Assembly: GCA_032433765.1 (NCBI GenBank)
Contig: JAVIAB010000102.1
Span: forward strand, 16,201,232-16,265,231
Length of the DNA stretch: 64,000 bases
Reading direction: 5' to 3'
Source: Megaustenia siamemsis
Lineage: Eukaryota; Mollusca; Gastropoda; Stylommatophora; Ariophantidae
Positions 45,003 to 57,500 of this stretch are shown here, piece after piece. The position numbers were made by a program, and so were the translations under genes. Position 1 is the first letter of the stretch; every line of letters begins with the position of its first letter. The notes under the pieces are model-generated. The model was not told the DNA's origin, did not search any database, and saw nothing but the letters and a program-made list of their open reading frames with translations.

Positions 45003-46216
45003 AAAATCAGCGTTCTCCGTTGTTGTTCATATTCCCGTCACCATGTATTCCCATGCACTGCTCATATTACCGTCACCATGTATTCCCATGCACTGCTCAT
45101 ATTCCCGTCACCATGTATTCCCATGCACTGCTCATATTCCCGTCACCATGTATTCCCATACACTACTCATATTACCGTCACCATGTATTCCCATACACTG
45201 CTCATATTCCCGTCACCATGTATTCCCATACACTACTCATATTCCCGTCACCATGTATTCCCATACACTGTTCATATTCCCGTCACCATGTATTCCCATA
45301 CACTGTTCATATTCCCGTCCCCATGTATTTCATGCACTGCTCATATTACCGTCACCATGTATTCCCATACACTGTTCATATTACCGTCACCATGTATTCC
45401 CATACACTGTTCATATTCCCGTAACCATGTATTCCCATGCACTGCTCATATTACCGTCACCATGTATTCCCATACACTGTTCATATTCCCGTCACCATGT
45501 ATTCCCATGCACTGCTCATATTCCGTCACCATGTATTCCCATGCACCGCTCATATTACCGTCACCATGTATTCCCATACACTGTTCATATTCCCGTCACC
45601 ATGTATTCCCATACACTACTCATATTCCCATCACCATGTATTCCCATACACTACTCATATTACCGTCACCATGTATTCCCATACACTGTTCATATTCCCA
45701 TCACCATGTATTCCCATGCACTGCTCATATTCCCGTCACCATGTATTCCCATGCACCGCTCATATTACCGTCACCATGTATTCCCATACACTGTTCATAT
45801 TCCCGTCACCATGTATTCCCATACACTACTCATATTCCCATCACCATGTATTCCCATGCACCGCTCATATTACCGTCACCATGTATTCCCATACACTGTT
45901 CATATTCCCATCACCATGTATTCCCATGCACTGCTCATATTCCCATCACCATGTATTCCCATACACTACTCATATTCCCATCACCATGTATTCCCATGCA
46001 CCGCTCATATTACCGTCACCATGTATTCCCATACACTGTTCATATTCCCATCACCATGTATTCCCATGCACCGCTCATATTACCGTCACCATGTATTCCC
46101 ATACACTACTCATATTCCCATCACCATGTATTCCATGCACCGCTCATATTCCCGTCACCATGTATTCCCACACACTACTCATATTCCCGTCACCATGTAT
46201 TTTATACACATTTCAT
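45003..46216. repeat. 35-bp minisatellite inside LINE G endonuclease
   Basis: About 34 copies of a 35-bp unit (cgtcaccatgtattcccata plus cactgctcatattac). The complement encodes GIHGDGNMSS-like residues. The last copy merges into GDGNMNNNGER of the LINE endonuclease. The unit is open in all three forward frames, so the frames of 391-430 codons are artefacts of the repeat. Confidence 0.97.
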
Positions 46217-46671
46217 AACCAGGTCCATCTTAACTTTGAAATCTCCAATCACAGGTCACGTGATAATGTCTTGTTGATCTGGTCCTGTAGACTCTTCAAA
46301 GAAGTCATTCCTTTGATCCTCTGCCGCCTGTTCACTTGTGGTATAGCATTGAATGATGGTTGTCTTTGTGAGCCTTGAGAAGATCCTAGCTCGTATTAAT
46401 GTGTTAATTAATGAGTTCCTACTCTAAGATGCTTTCTTTATGTCTTTTCACAACTATAGAGACCCCATTAAGATGTTGGTCATCACCTCTCCCTGAATAG
46501 TTTATGGTTTCTCCATTTTTTTAATCTCCTATTGCCGTTCATCTCCCATGACTGGCTGTACATAGCAATTCATTACCCGTTTTACTTACCTCCATTGTGA
46601 AAAATGGATAGCGTAATATCATTTCATTACGTAAATATTATTTCATTAATCTATTATTTCACGGTATACCT

Positions 46672-47910
<1,239 letters not shown>

Positions 47911-48264
47911 CAATCAGAATTATTGGGATCGAACGTTCATATATCCGCTCCAGCGCTTGTCCTACATTTCTCAAAGCGTGTTCCGATGATTGTCCCTGTC
48001 AGATGTTGATTGTAGACACATTTTCATCTCCTGCCAGCACACAGGAGCGACAAGATCCTTTATTCATACATAGAACAAGAAGCCTTTACAAAAATCGAGT
48101 ACACTCGTCACGCAAGGGTTGGTTTCAGCGTAAGGGCTGATAGGCTGGCGTAATGTAAGGCCGTCACAGTGATGATAGACAAAGTCAAGGGTGATGCCAT
48201 GTCTTGAAGGCAGTCAACGATTGTATCATGGAGGATGCACTTTTGAGACTGCTGTACTTAGATC
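47911..48264. other. Spacer
   Basis: Non-repetitive. No protein homology recognised. Confidence 0.5.
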
Positions 48265-49795
48265 CTCTCCATCTTTCGTTGAGACACTACTGACTGATTT
48301 AGTCAATCTTCTTTATCTTTCGTTGAGACACTACTGACTGATTTAGTCAATCTTCTTTATCTTTCGTTGAGGCACTACTGACTGATTTAGTCAATCTTCT
48401 TTATCTTTCGTTGAGGCACTACTGACTGATTTAGTCAATCTTCTTTATCTTTCGTTGAGGCACTACTGACTGATTTAGTCAATCTTCTTTATCTTTCGTT
48501 GAGGCACTACTGACTGATTTAGTCAATCTTCTTTATCTTTCGTTGAGACACTATTGACTGATTTAGTCAATCTTCTATATCTTTCATTGAGGCACTACTG
48601 ACTGATTTAGTCAATCTTCTTTATCTTTCGTTGAGGCACTACTGACTGATTTAGTCAGTCTTCTCCATCTTTCGTTGAGGCACTACTGGCTGATTTAGTC
48701 TGTTTTCTATGTCTTTCGTTGAGGCACTACTGACTGATTTAGTCAATCTTCTCCATCTTTCGTTTAGGCACTACTGACTGATTTAGTCTGTTTTCTATAT
48801 ATTTCGTTGCGGCATTACTGACTATTTAGTCAATATTTTCTATCTTTCGTTGAGGCACTACTGACTGATTTAGTCTGTTTTCTATATCTTTCGTTGAGGC
48901 ACTACTGACTGATTTAGTTTGTTTTCTATATCTTTGGCTGAGGCACTACGGACTGATTTAGTCAGTCTTCTCCATTTTTCGTTGAGGCACTACTGACTGA
49001 TTTAGTCTGTCTTCTATATCTTTCGTTGAGGCACTACTGACTGATTTAGTCAGTCTTCTATATCTTTCGTTGAGGCACTACTGATTGATTTAGTCAGTCT
49101 TCTATATCTATCGTTGAAGCACTATTGACTGATTTAGTAAATCTTCTACATCTTTCGTTGAGGCACTACTGACTGATTTAGTCAATCCTCCCCATCTTTA
49201 GTTGAGGCACTATTGACTGATTTAGTCAATCTTCTACATCTTTCTTTGAGACACTACTGACTGATTTAGTCAGTCTTCTCTATCTTTCGTTGAGACACTA
49301 CTGACTGATTTAGTCAATCGTCTACATCTTTCGTTGAGGCACTACTGACTGATTTGGTGAATCTTCAACATCTTTCGTTGAGGCACTACTGACTGATTTA
49401 GTCAATCTTCTATATTTTTTTGAGACACAACTGACTGATTTAGTCAATCTTCTATATTTTTCGTTAAGGCACTATTGACTGATTTAGTCAATCTTCTATA
49501 TTTTTCGTTAAGACACTACTGACTGATTTAATCAATCTTCTATATTTTTCGTTGAGGCACTAATGACTGATTTAGTCAATCTTCTATATTTTCGTTGAGG
49601 CACTACTGACTGATTTAGTCAATCTTCTATATTTTTCGTTGAGGCACTACTGACTGATTTAGTCAATCTTCTATATTTTTCATTGAGGCACTACTGGCTG
49701 ATTTAGTCAATCTTCTATATTTTTCGTTGAGGCACTACTGACTGATTTAGTCAATCTTCTATATTTTTCATTGAGGCACTCCTGGCTGATTTTGT
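48265..49795. repeat. 44-bp minisatellite seeded from a LINE C-terminus
   Basis: About 35 copies of a 44-bp unit (ctttcgttgaggcactactg, actgatttagtcaatcttct). On the minus strand the unit reads RLTKSVSSASTK or, in the next frame, QSVVPQRK. It directly continues the LINE F copy 2 C-terminus (DEDRGK.RRLTKSARSASMK). Divergence rises to the right. Confidence 0.96.
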
Positions 49796-50210
49796 CAACC
49801 GTCTTTATTTCCCTCTATCCTCATCCATTCTGCGGGAAGCTGCAAAGTCGAAGCCTATCAATTCTTTGACATTATCTTCTCATTTCTTTCTATGCCTACC
49901 TCTCCTCTTTCGCTTCACAATTTCTTGCAGAATGGTTTAGATACGTCGCAGAGACGATTTCATTTTAATTTTCTTGACTTGTCGTCAAAAGATCAACATA
50001 TTCTCCGATTTTCTTGACTTGTCAAAAGATCAACATATTCTCCGATTTTCTTGATTTGTCAAAAGATCAACATATTCTCCGATTTTCTTGATTTGTCAAA
50101 AGATCAACATATTCTCCGATTTTCTTGATTTGTCAAAAGATCAACATATTCTCTGATTGCTTGTTGCATCCATTTGCGAATATTTTCATTTGTGATGAGG
50201 TCTAATTAAT
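49780..50210 (-). pseudogene. LINE F copy 2, C-terminal fragment
   Basis: The minus strand reads ENIRKWMQQAIREYVDLLT, then a 37-bp repeat, then VKRKRRGRHRKK, EDNVKELIGFDFAASRRMDE and DRGK.RRLTKS. The order and motifs equal LINE F copy 1 and many LINE ORF2 C-termini (RGRQRKRWEDNIKEWTG). The end of the ORF has become the first unit of the 44-bp array. Confidence 0.85.
49968..50155. repeat. 37-bp minisatellite inside LINE F copy 2
   Basis: About five copies of gattttcttgatttgtcaaa plus agatcaacatattctcc. On the minus strand the unit encodes REYVDLLTNQEN, the LINE segment that in copy 1 is present once (GDDDDLSTFAEE). Confidence 0.92.
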
Positions 50211-50368
50211 AGACATCCGAAATCTTGCGATAACATTCCATCTCAAAAGCTGACTTTTTTCTTCTGCAGCAGATTTATCCAGTTGGATAGTGTTCATATT
50301 TATAGGAAAGTACGCCTGCAATAACGAGCAAGATTTGTACACAGCCAGTCAGCGCTTACAAGAACGTG
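50211..50368. other. Spacer with a short LINE B-type piece
   Basis: tcttgcgataacattccatc near 50224 resembles the LINE B-type fragment at 27670-27700. The rest is unassigned. Confidence 0.5.
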
Positions 50369-50415
<47 letters not shown>

Positions 50416-50770
50416 AGTATCATGCTTGCTGGCGTAGATGATCATGTCTGTCTACAACTTTCGATCTCGACAGTTATTTATCATTTCCGTTGTTGACCTT
50501 CAGCTAAGCCATTCTCTTAAGCTGTTGTTAGCTGTCCGTATTATTCTCAACTTTCTTCTGTAAAAAGACATTTCTTCATCTTCGAGTGATTGTTTTATCT
50601 GTTGTCATGTTGTCTATGATTTGTATCCATGTGTTAAGACTGGCTCTACATAACTTCTAAGAACTCTTTTTCTTGTCTCTATTGTTAAAAATGGATTGCA
50701 TAGTATCTTCCTCATTTTTTTGGAAAGCAGCTTTTGACTAAGCCATTCTGCATTAAACTTCTTTTGTACA
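50369..50770 (-). mobile_element. LINE E copy 2, 3' part with internal deletion
   Basis: A (GAT)n tail at 50369-50414, then the LINE E 3' end (DMIIYASKHDT). After a deletion the minus strand reads ETRKRVLRSYVEPVLTHGYK, FLTI and NAEWLSQKLLSKKMRKILC. Upstream it passes into the 25-bp array through NVQKKFNAEW, the counterpart of CTTEVRRRMAQ in LINE E copy 1. Confidence 0.83.
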
Positions 50771-51345
50771 TTTAACAACCCACCTCTGTTGTACATTTAA
50801 CAACCCACCTCTGTTGTACATCTACCACCTCACCTCTGTTGTACATCTACCATCCCACCTGTGTTGTACATCTACCAACCCACCTCTGTTGTACATTTAA
50901 CAACCCACCTCTGTTGTACATCTACCACCTCACCTCTGTTGTACATCTACCACATCACCTCTGTTGTACATCTACCATCCCACCTCTGTTGTACATCTAC
51001 CAACCCACCTCTGTTGTACATCTACCATCTCACCTCTGTGGTACATCTACCACCTCACCCCTGTTGTACATCTGCCATCCCACCTCTGTTGTACATCTAC
51101 CAACCCACCTCTGTTGTACATCTACCATCCCACCTCTGTTGTACATCTACCATCCCACCTCTGTTGTACATCTACCATCTCACCTCTGTTGTACATCTAC
51201 CATCCCACCTCTGTTGAACATCTACCATCTCACCTCTGTTGTACATCTACCATCCCACCTCTGTTGTACATCTACCATCTCACCTCTGTTGTACATCTAC
51301 CATCCCACCTCTGTTGAACATCTACCATCAGACCTCTGTTGTACT
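50771..51345. repeat. 25-bp minisatellite inside LINE E copy 2
   Basis: About 23 copies of cctctgttgtacatctacca plus tccca. The right-most unit on the minus strand reads SDGRCSTEV, the same LINE motif as TSDGRCTTEV in LINE E copy 1 (27172-27215). Confidence 0.95.
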
Positions 51346-51605
51346 TAGAAGCGAGAAATACACTTCATTAAATTCAACAAACTACTATGCACCAATGGGT
51401 TTTCCCGGAGTGTTGCGATGCCTAATTTGACATCACTGAACAATGAACAATGTCATTTGTATATGCAGCAGTGACTCTCCTATTAGGGAGACGTCAATCC
51501 ACCCATTCACGTTGATGAGGATGTGACAGAGGTTGCGTGGTGATCACACCTGAGTAGCTGCAACACGAGTATACACGTCAATCATACTTATACCTCTACA
51601 CACAT
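51346..51605. other. Spacer
   Basis: Nothing recognised. No LINE sequence continues beyond the array on this side. Confidence 0.5.
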
Positions 51606-52510
51606 CACTGTCGTTATTTGTCGTGTGTCGATAACACGAGCATCATTGTTGTTATTTGTCGTGTGTCGATAACACGAGCATCATTGTTGTTATTTGTCGT
51701 GTGTCGATAACACGAGCATCATTGTTGTTATTTGTCGTGTGTCGATAACACGAGCATCATTGTCATTATTTGTCGTGTGTCGATAACACGAGCATCATTG
51801 TCGTTATTTGTTGTGTGTCGATAACACTAGCATCATTGTCGTTATTTGTTGTGTGTCGATAACACGAGCATCATTGTCATTATTTGTCGTGTGTTGATAA
51901 CACGAGCATCATTGTCATTATTTGTCGTGTGTCGATAACACTAGCATCATTGTCATTATTTGTCGTGTGTCGATAACTCGAGCATCATTGTCGTTATTTG
52001 TTGTGTGTCGATAACACGAGCATCACTGTCGTTATTTGTCGTGTGTCGATAACACGAGCATCATTGTCGTTATTTGTCGTGTGTCGATAACACGAGCATC
52101 ATTGTCATTATTTGTTGTGTGTCGATAACACGAGTATCATTGTCATTATTTGTTGTGTGTCGATAACACGAGCATCATTGCCGTTATTTGTCGTGTGTCG
52201 ATAACACGAGCATCATTGTCATTATTTGTTGTGTGTCGATAACACGAGCATCATTGTCATTATTTGTCGTGTGTCGTTAACACTAGGATCATTGTCATTA
52301 TTTCTCGTGTGTCGTTAACACTAGCATCATTGTCGTTATTTGTCGTGTGTCGTTAACACTAGCATCACTGTCGTTATTTGTCGTGTGTCGTTAACACTAG
52401 CATCACTGTCGTTATTTGTCGTGTGTCGTTAACACTAGCATCACTGTCGTTATTTGTCGTGTGTCTCTAACACTAGCATCACTGTCGTTATTTGTCATGT
52501 GTCGCTAAGA
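51606..52510. repeat. 38-bp minisatellite array
   Basis: About 24 copies of cgttatttgtcgtgtgtcga plus taacacgagcatcattgt. Each unit contains a short hairpin-capable gtgtcgataacac. Variants gataacac and gttaacac separate left and right parts. Confidence 0.96.
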
Positions 52511-52715
52511 CAAACATCGCTAACCTGTAGCGTGTTTGCGCCAAATTTGCTAATAGATATGTCTGACAAGGGAAATAATTAATTGAATTTGAGAAAGGGC
52601 GACAACGATTAGAAAACATTCCGTTAAGTGAAGATGATTAAGAAACATTCTCTAGTGAGAATGGGGGTTCTTCATACTGGGAAGTTGTTGAGGAGGGCAT
52701 CTCAGAACTATGAAA
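52511..52715. other. Spacer
   Basis: Nothing recognised. Confidence 0.5.
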
Positions 52716-53152
52716 TAGACGGTTGTGCAATGAAGATGATTTGTCGACTAGACGGTTGTGCAATGAAGATGATTTGTCGACTAGACCGTTGTGCAATGAA
52801 GATGATTTGTCGACTAGACCGTTGTGCAATAAAGATGATTTGTCGACTAGACCGTTGTGCAATAAAGATGATTTGTCGACTAGATCGTTGTGCAATAAAG
52901 ATGATTTGTCGACTAGACCGTTGTGCAATAAAGATGATTTGTCGACTAGACCGTTGTGCAATAAAGATGATTTGTCGACTAGACCGTTGTGCAATAAAGA
53001 TGATTTGTCGACTAGATCGTTGTGCAATGAAGATGATATGTCGACTAGATCGTTGTGCATTGAAGATGATATGTCGACTCGACCATTGTGCAATGAAGAT
53101 GATATGTCGACTAGATCGTTGTGCATTGAAGATGATATGTCAACAGGACTAT
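52716..53152. repeat. 33-bp minisatellite array
   Basis: About 13 copies of tagaccgttgtgcaataaag plus atgatttgtcgac. Open frames on both strands follow from 33 being a multiple of three. Confidence 0.96.
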
Positions 53153-53876
53153 GAAGATAATGATGATGATGATCATAATGATGATGATGATCATAATGAT
53201 AACGATGATGATTATAATGATGATAATAATGATGATAATGATGACAATGATAATGATAATAATGATTATGATCATAATGATGATAATGATGATGATAATT
53301 ATAATAATGATGATGATAATAAAATGATGATGTTGATAATGATGAATATAATGATGATAATGATGATAACGATCATAATGATGATGATGATAATAATACT
53401 ATAGATGATAATGATAATAGTGATCATGATGATAATGACGATGATGATAATAATGATGATAATGATTATAATAATGAAGATAATGATGCTGATAATGATG
53501 ATGATAATAATGATGATGATGATGATGATGATCATGATGATGATGATGATGATGGTGGTGATGAAGATAATGATGATCATGGTGAAAATGATGATGATAA
53601 TGATGATCATGATGATCATGATGATGATGATAATGATGCAAATAATGATGATACTGATGATTATAATTATGATCATTGTGATAATGATGATGGTAATGAT
53701 GATGATAATGATGATCATTGTGATAATGATGATGATCATGATGATGATGATAATGATGCAAATAATGATGATACTGATGATTATAATTATGATAATGATG
53801 ATCATGGTGATAATGATGATGATAATGATGATCATTGTGGTAATGATGATGATAATGATGATAGTTATTTATGATG
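53153..53876. repeat. (GAT/AAT)-rich tract
   Basis: Imperfect trinucleotide repeat of gatgataatgat type. A segment around 53625-53690 recurs at 53740-53800 (gatgcaaataatgatgatac). Confidence 0.95.
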
Positions 53877-53925
53877 ATAGTTTGTTTCATTAGATATTTT
53901 ACGGCATTTTCTTCGTTTCTACATT

Positions 53926-54035
53926 TACTTCTTCTTCATTACTTGTTCCTTTCTTCCTCTTCTTCATTACTTGTTCCTTTCTTCTTCTTCTTCATTACTT
54001 GTTCCTTTTTCTTCTTATTCATTACTTGTTCCTTG
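53926..54035. repeat. 28-bp direct repeat, four copies
   Basis: Four copies of cttcttcattacttgttcct plus tttcttct, the last diverged. Confidence 0.9.
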
Positions 54036-54598
54036 TTGCTTCTTCTGCTGCTTCAACTGTTAAGTAGATACCAGTCTGTATTTATCTTTGTCTTCTTCCA
54101 AACAAATGAATTATCAAACCCTGAATTATTAAAAAAAAAACAACCTCCCCGCCCCCACTATCACCCCCCTAATCGACCTTTCTCTGTACGTAAACCCAGA
54201 TGCTGGGATCACTAATATGGCGCCAGTTCACAAATAGATCAAGTCTTTGTTCTCTGCCACAATCTCTCCCCCCTAAGCACTTAATAGACTCGCCCTGACA
54301 CGACTGATGGATGGTTCATTGTAATGGTCCTGCTTCTAATACGTCACGAGCTGTTTCATTGTACGGGTATGAACACTGCGTATTGTTCTTCTTGCTACCA
54401 GCTAGTTCTAATTACGTCCCACTTGGATACATTTCTTACGTGAATCCTCAGGACAAAAACAGATCCATGGACCGTGACGAGGTGTGACGGAGATCGGTTT
54501 CTGGAAGAGTGTGACGGGTGGTTAGGCATACGGATGAGGCGTGTTGGTTCTGGGGTGGCAGGAAAGTGCTGGGTTATTACCATAATGAAGGCTCCGAC
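54036..54598. other. Non-repetitive spacer
   Basis: No gene recognised. Includes an A-run followed by a C-rich stretch near 54130-54170. Confidence 0.5.
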
Positions 54599-57500
54599 AT
54601 GAATGATGAGTGCATTAATGACTGGTATAGAAATGATGAGTGCATTAATGACTGGTATAGAAATGATGAGTGCATTAATGACTGGTATAGAAATGATGAG
54701 TGCATTAATGACTGGTATAGAAATAATGAGTGCATTAATGACTGGTATAGAAATGATGAGTGCATTAATGACTGGTATAGAAATGATGAGTGCATTAATG
54801 ACTGGTATAGAAATGATGAGTGCATTAATGACTGGTATAGAAATGATGAGTGCATTAATGACTGGTATAGAAATGATGAGTGCATTAATGACTGGTATAG
54901 AAATGATGAGTGCATTAATGACAGATACAATAATAATGATGAATTACTGGCATCTACAGCAATGATGAGTGCATTAATGACAGATACAATAATAATGATG
55001 AATTACTGGAATCTACAGCAATGATGAGTGCATTAATGACAGATACAATAATAATGATGAATTACTGGCATCTACAGCAATGATGAGTGCATTAATGACA
55101 GATACAATAATAATGATGAATTACTGGCATCTACAGCAATGATGAGTGCATTAATGACAGATACAATAATAATGATGAATTACTGGAATCTACAGCAATG
55201 ATGAGTGCATTAATGACAGATACAATAATAATGATGAATTACTGGCATCTACAGCAATGATGAGTGCATTAATGTCAGATACAATAATAATGATGAATTA
55301 CTGGAATCTACAGCAATGATGAGTGCATTAATGACAGATACAGCAGTGATGAGTGCATTAATGACAGATACAATAATAATGATGAATTACTGGCACCTAC
55401 AGCAATGATGAGTAAATTAATTAGAGATACAGAAATTATGAGTATAGTAATGACAAATATAGCAATGATGAGTAAATTAATGACAGATACAGCAATGATG
55501 AGTACATTAATGGCATATATAGCAATAATGAGTACATTAATGACAGACACAGCAATGATGAGTTAGTAATGACAGATACAGCAGTTATGAGTATATTTAT
55601 GACGGATACAGAAATGATGAGTACATTAATGATAGATACAGAAATGATGAGTACATTAATGACAGATACAGAAATTATGAGTACATTAATGACAGGTACA
55701 GCAATGATGAGTAGATTAATGACAGATACAGAATTGATGAATACATTAATGACAGATACAGAAATGATGAGTACATTAATGACAGATACAGGAATGATGA
55801 TTACATTAATGACAGATACAGGAATGATGATTACATTAATGACAGATACAGAAATGATGATTACTTAATGTCAGGTACAGAAATGATGAGTACATTAATA
55901 GCAGGTACAGAAATTATGAGTACATGAATGGCACGTACAGAAATGTAGAGTACATTAATGTCAGATACAGAAATGATGAGTACATTAATGACAGATACAT
56001 AAATGATGAGTACATTAATGACTGGTATAGAAATGATGAGTACATTAATGACAAGTACAGAAATAATGAATACTTTAATGACAGGTACATAAATGATGAG
56101 TACATTAATGTCAGATATAGAAATGATGAGTACATTAATGACAGATACAGCAATGATAATGACAGATACAGAAATGATGAGTACATTAATGACAGATACA
56201 GAAATGATGAGTACATTGATGACAGATACAGAAATGATGAGTACATTAATGACAGATACAGAAATGATGAGTACATTAATGACAGATACAGAAATGATGA
56301 GTACATTAATGACAGATACAGAAATGATGAGTACATTAATGACAGATACAGAAATGATGAGTACATTAATGACAGATACAGAAATGATTAGTAAATTAAT
56401 GTCAGATACAGAAATGATGAAAACATTAATGACAGATACAGAAATGATGAGTACATTAATGACAGATACAGAATTGATGAGTACATTAATGACAGATACA
56501 GAAATGATGAGTACATTAATGACAGATACAGAAATGATGAGTACATTGATGACAGATTCAGAAATGATGAGTACATTAATGACAGATACAGAAATGATGA
56601 GTACATTAATATCAGATACAGAAATGATGAATACATTAATGAAAGATACAGACATGATGAATACATTAATGACAGATACAGAAATGATGAGTACATTAAT
56701 GACAGATACAGAAATGATGAATACATTAATGACATATATAGAAATGATGAGTACATTAATGACAGATATAGAAATGATGAGTACATTAATGACAGATACA
56801 GCAATGATAATGACAGATACAGAAATGATGAGTACATTAATGACAGATACAGAAATGATGAGTACATTAATGTCAGATACAGAAATGATGAATACATTAA
56901 TGACAGATACAGAAATGATGAGTACATTAATATCAGATACAGAAATGATGAATACATTAATGTCAGATACAGAAATGATGAATACATTAATGACAGATAC
57001 AGAAATGATGAGTACATTAATGACAGATACAGGAATGATGATTACATTAATGACAGATACAGGAATGATGATTACATTAATGACAGATACAGAAATGATG
57101 ATTACTTAATGTCAGGTACAGAAATGATGAGTACATTAATAGCAGGTACAGAAATTATGAGTACATGAATGGCACGTACAGAAATGTAGAGTACATTAAT
57201 GTCATGTACAGAAATGATGAGATTATTAATGACAAGTACAGAAATGATGAATACTTTAATGACAGGTACAGAACTGATGAGTACATTAATGACAGGTACA
57301 GAAGTAATGAGTACATTAATGTCAGATATAGAAATGATGAGTACATTAATGACAGATACAGAAATGATGAGTACATTAATGACTGGTATAGAAATGATGA
57401 GTACATTAATGACAAGTACAGAAATAATGAATACTTTAATGACAGGTACATAAATGATGAGTACATTAATGTCAGATATAGAAATGATGAGTACATTAAT

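Larger units (their letters stand above)
41541..46610 (-). mobile_element. LINE G: endonuclease to C-terminus, RT core deleted, two minisatellites inside
   Basis: Read on the minus strand. Endonuclease from about 46500 (YSGRGDDQHLNGVSIVVK; TIIQCYTTSEQAAEDQRNDF; VIGDFKVKMDL at about 46210-46250). Then the 35-bp array and GDGNMNNNGER at about 45005-45040. A 300-bp insert is followed by TDLCIENGL, RKTTIEIDHF and the endonuclease SDHK motif within DAESDHKMLICKLKLQM (about 44520-44490). A linker at 43930-44230 is open (EALEKGDNRTVGKVSKILSG). EIETVNKQTKNNKATGED marks the RT start at about 43770-43820, where the sequence jumps to DSVDQFANSVGLKINAEKSK, so the catalytic palm is deleted. Next come RRSWKWLGHALRVE at about 43290-43250, the 22-bp array, and PPGKRRSGRSLCTWR at 41690-41640. 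It is a defective copy. Confidence 0.87.

Noticed and set aside
44985..46378. Overlapping open frames of 313-430 codons
   Set aside because: The 35-bp unit has no stop in any forward frame, so all three frames are open. The sequence is the antisense of a LINE endonuclease segment.
53299..53893. Poly-isoleucine or poly-histidine/methionine proteins
   Set aside because: Low-complexity translation of (GAT/AAT)n.
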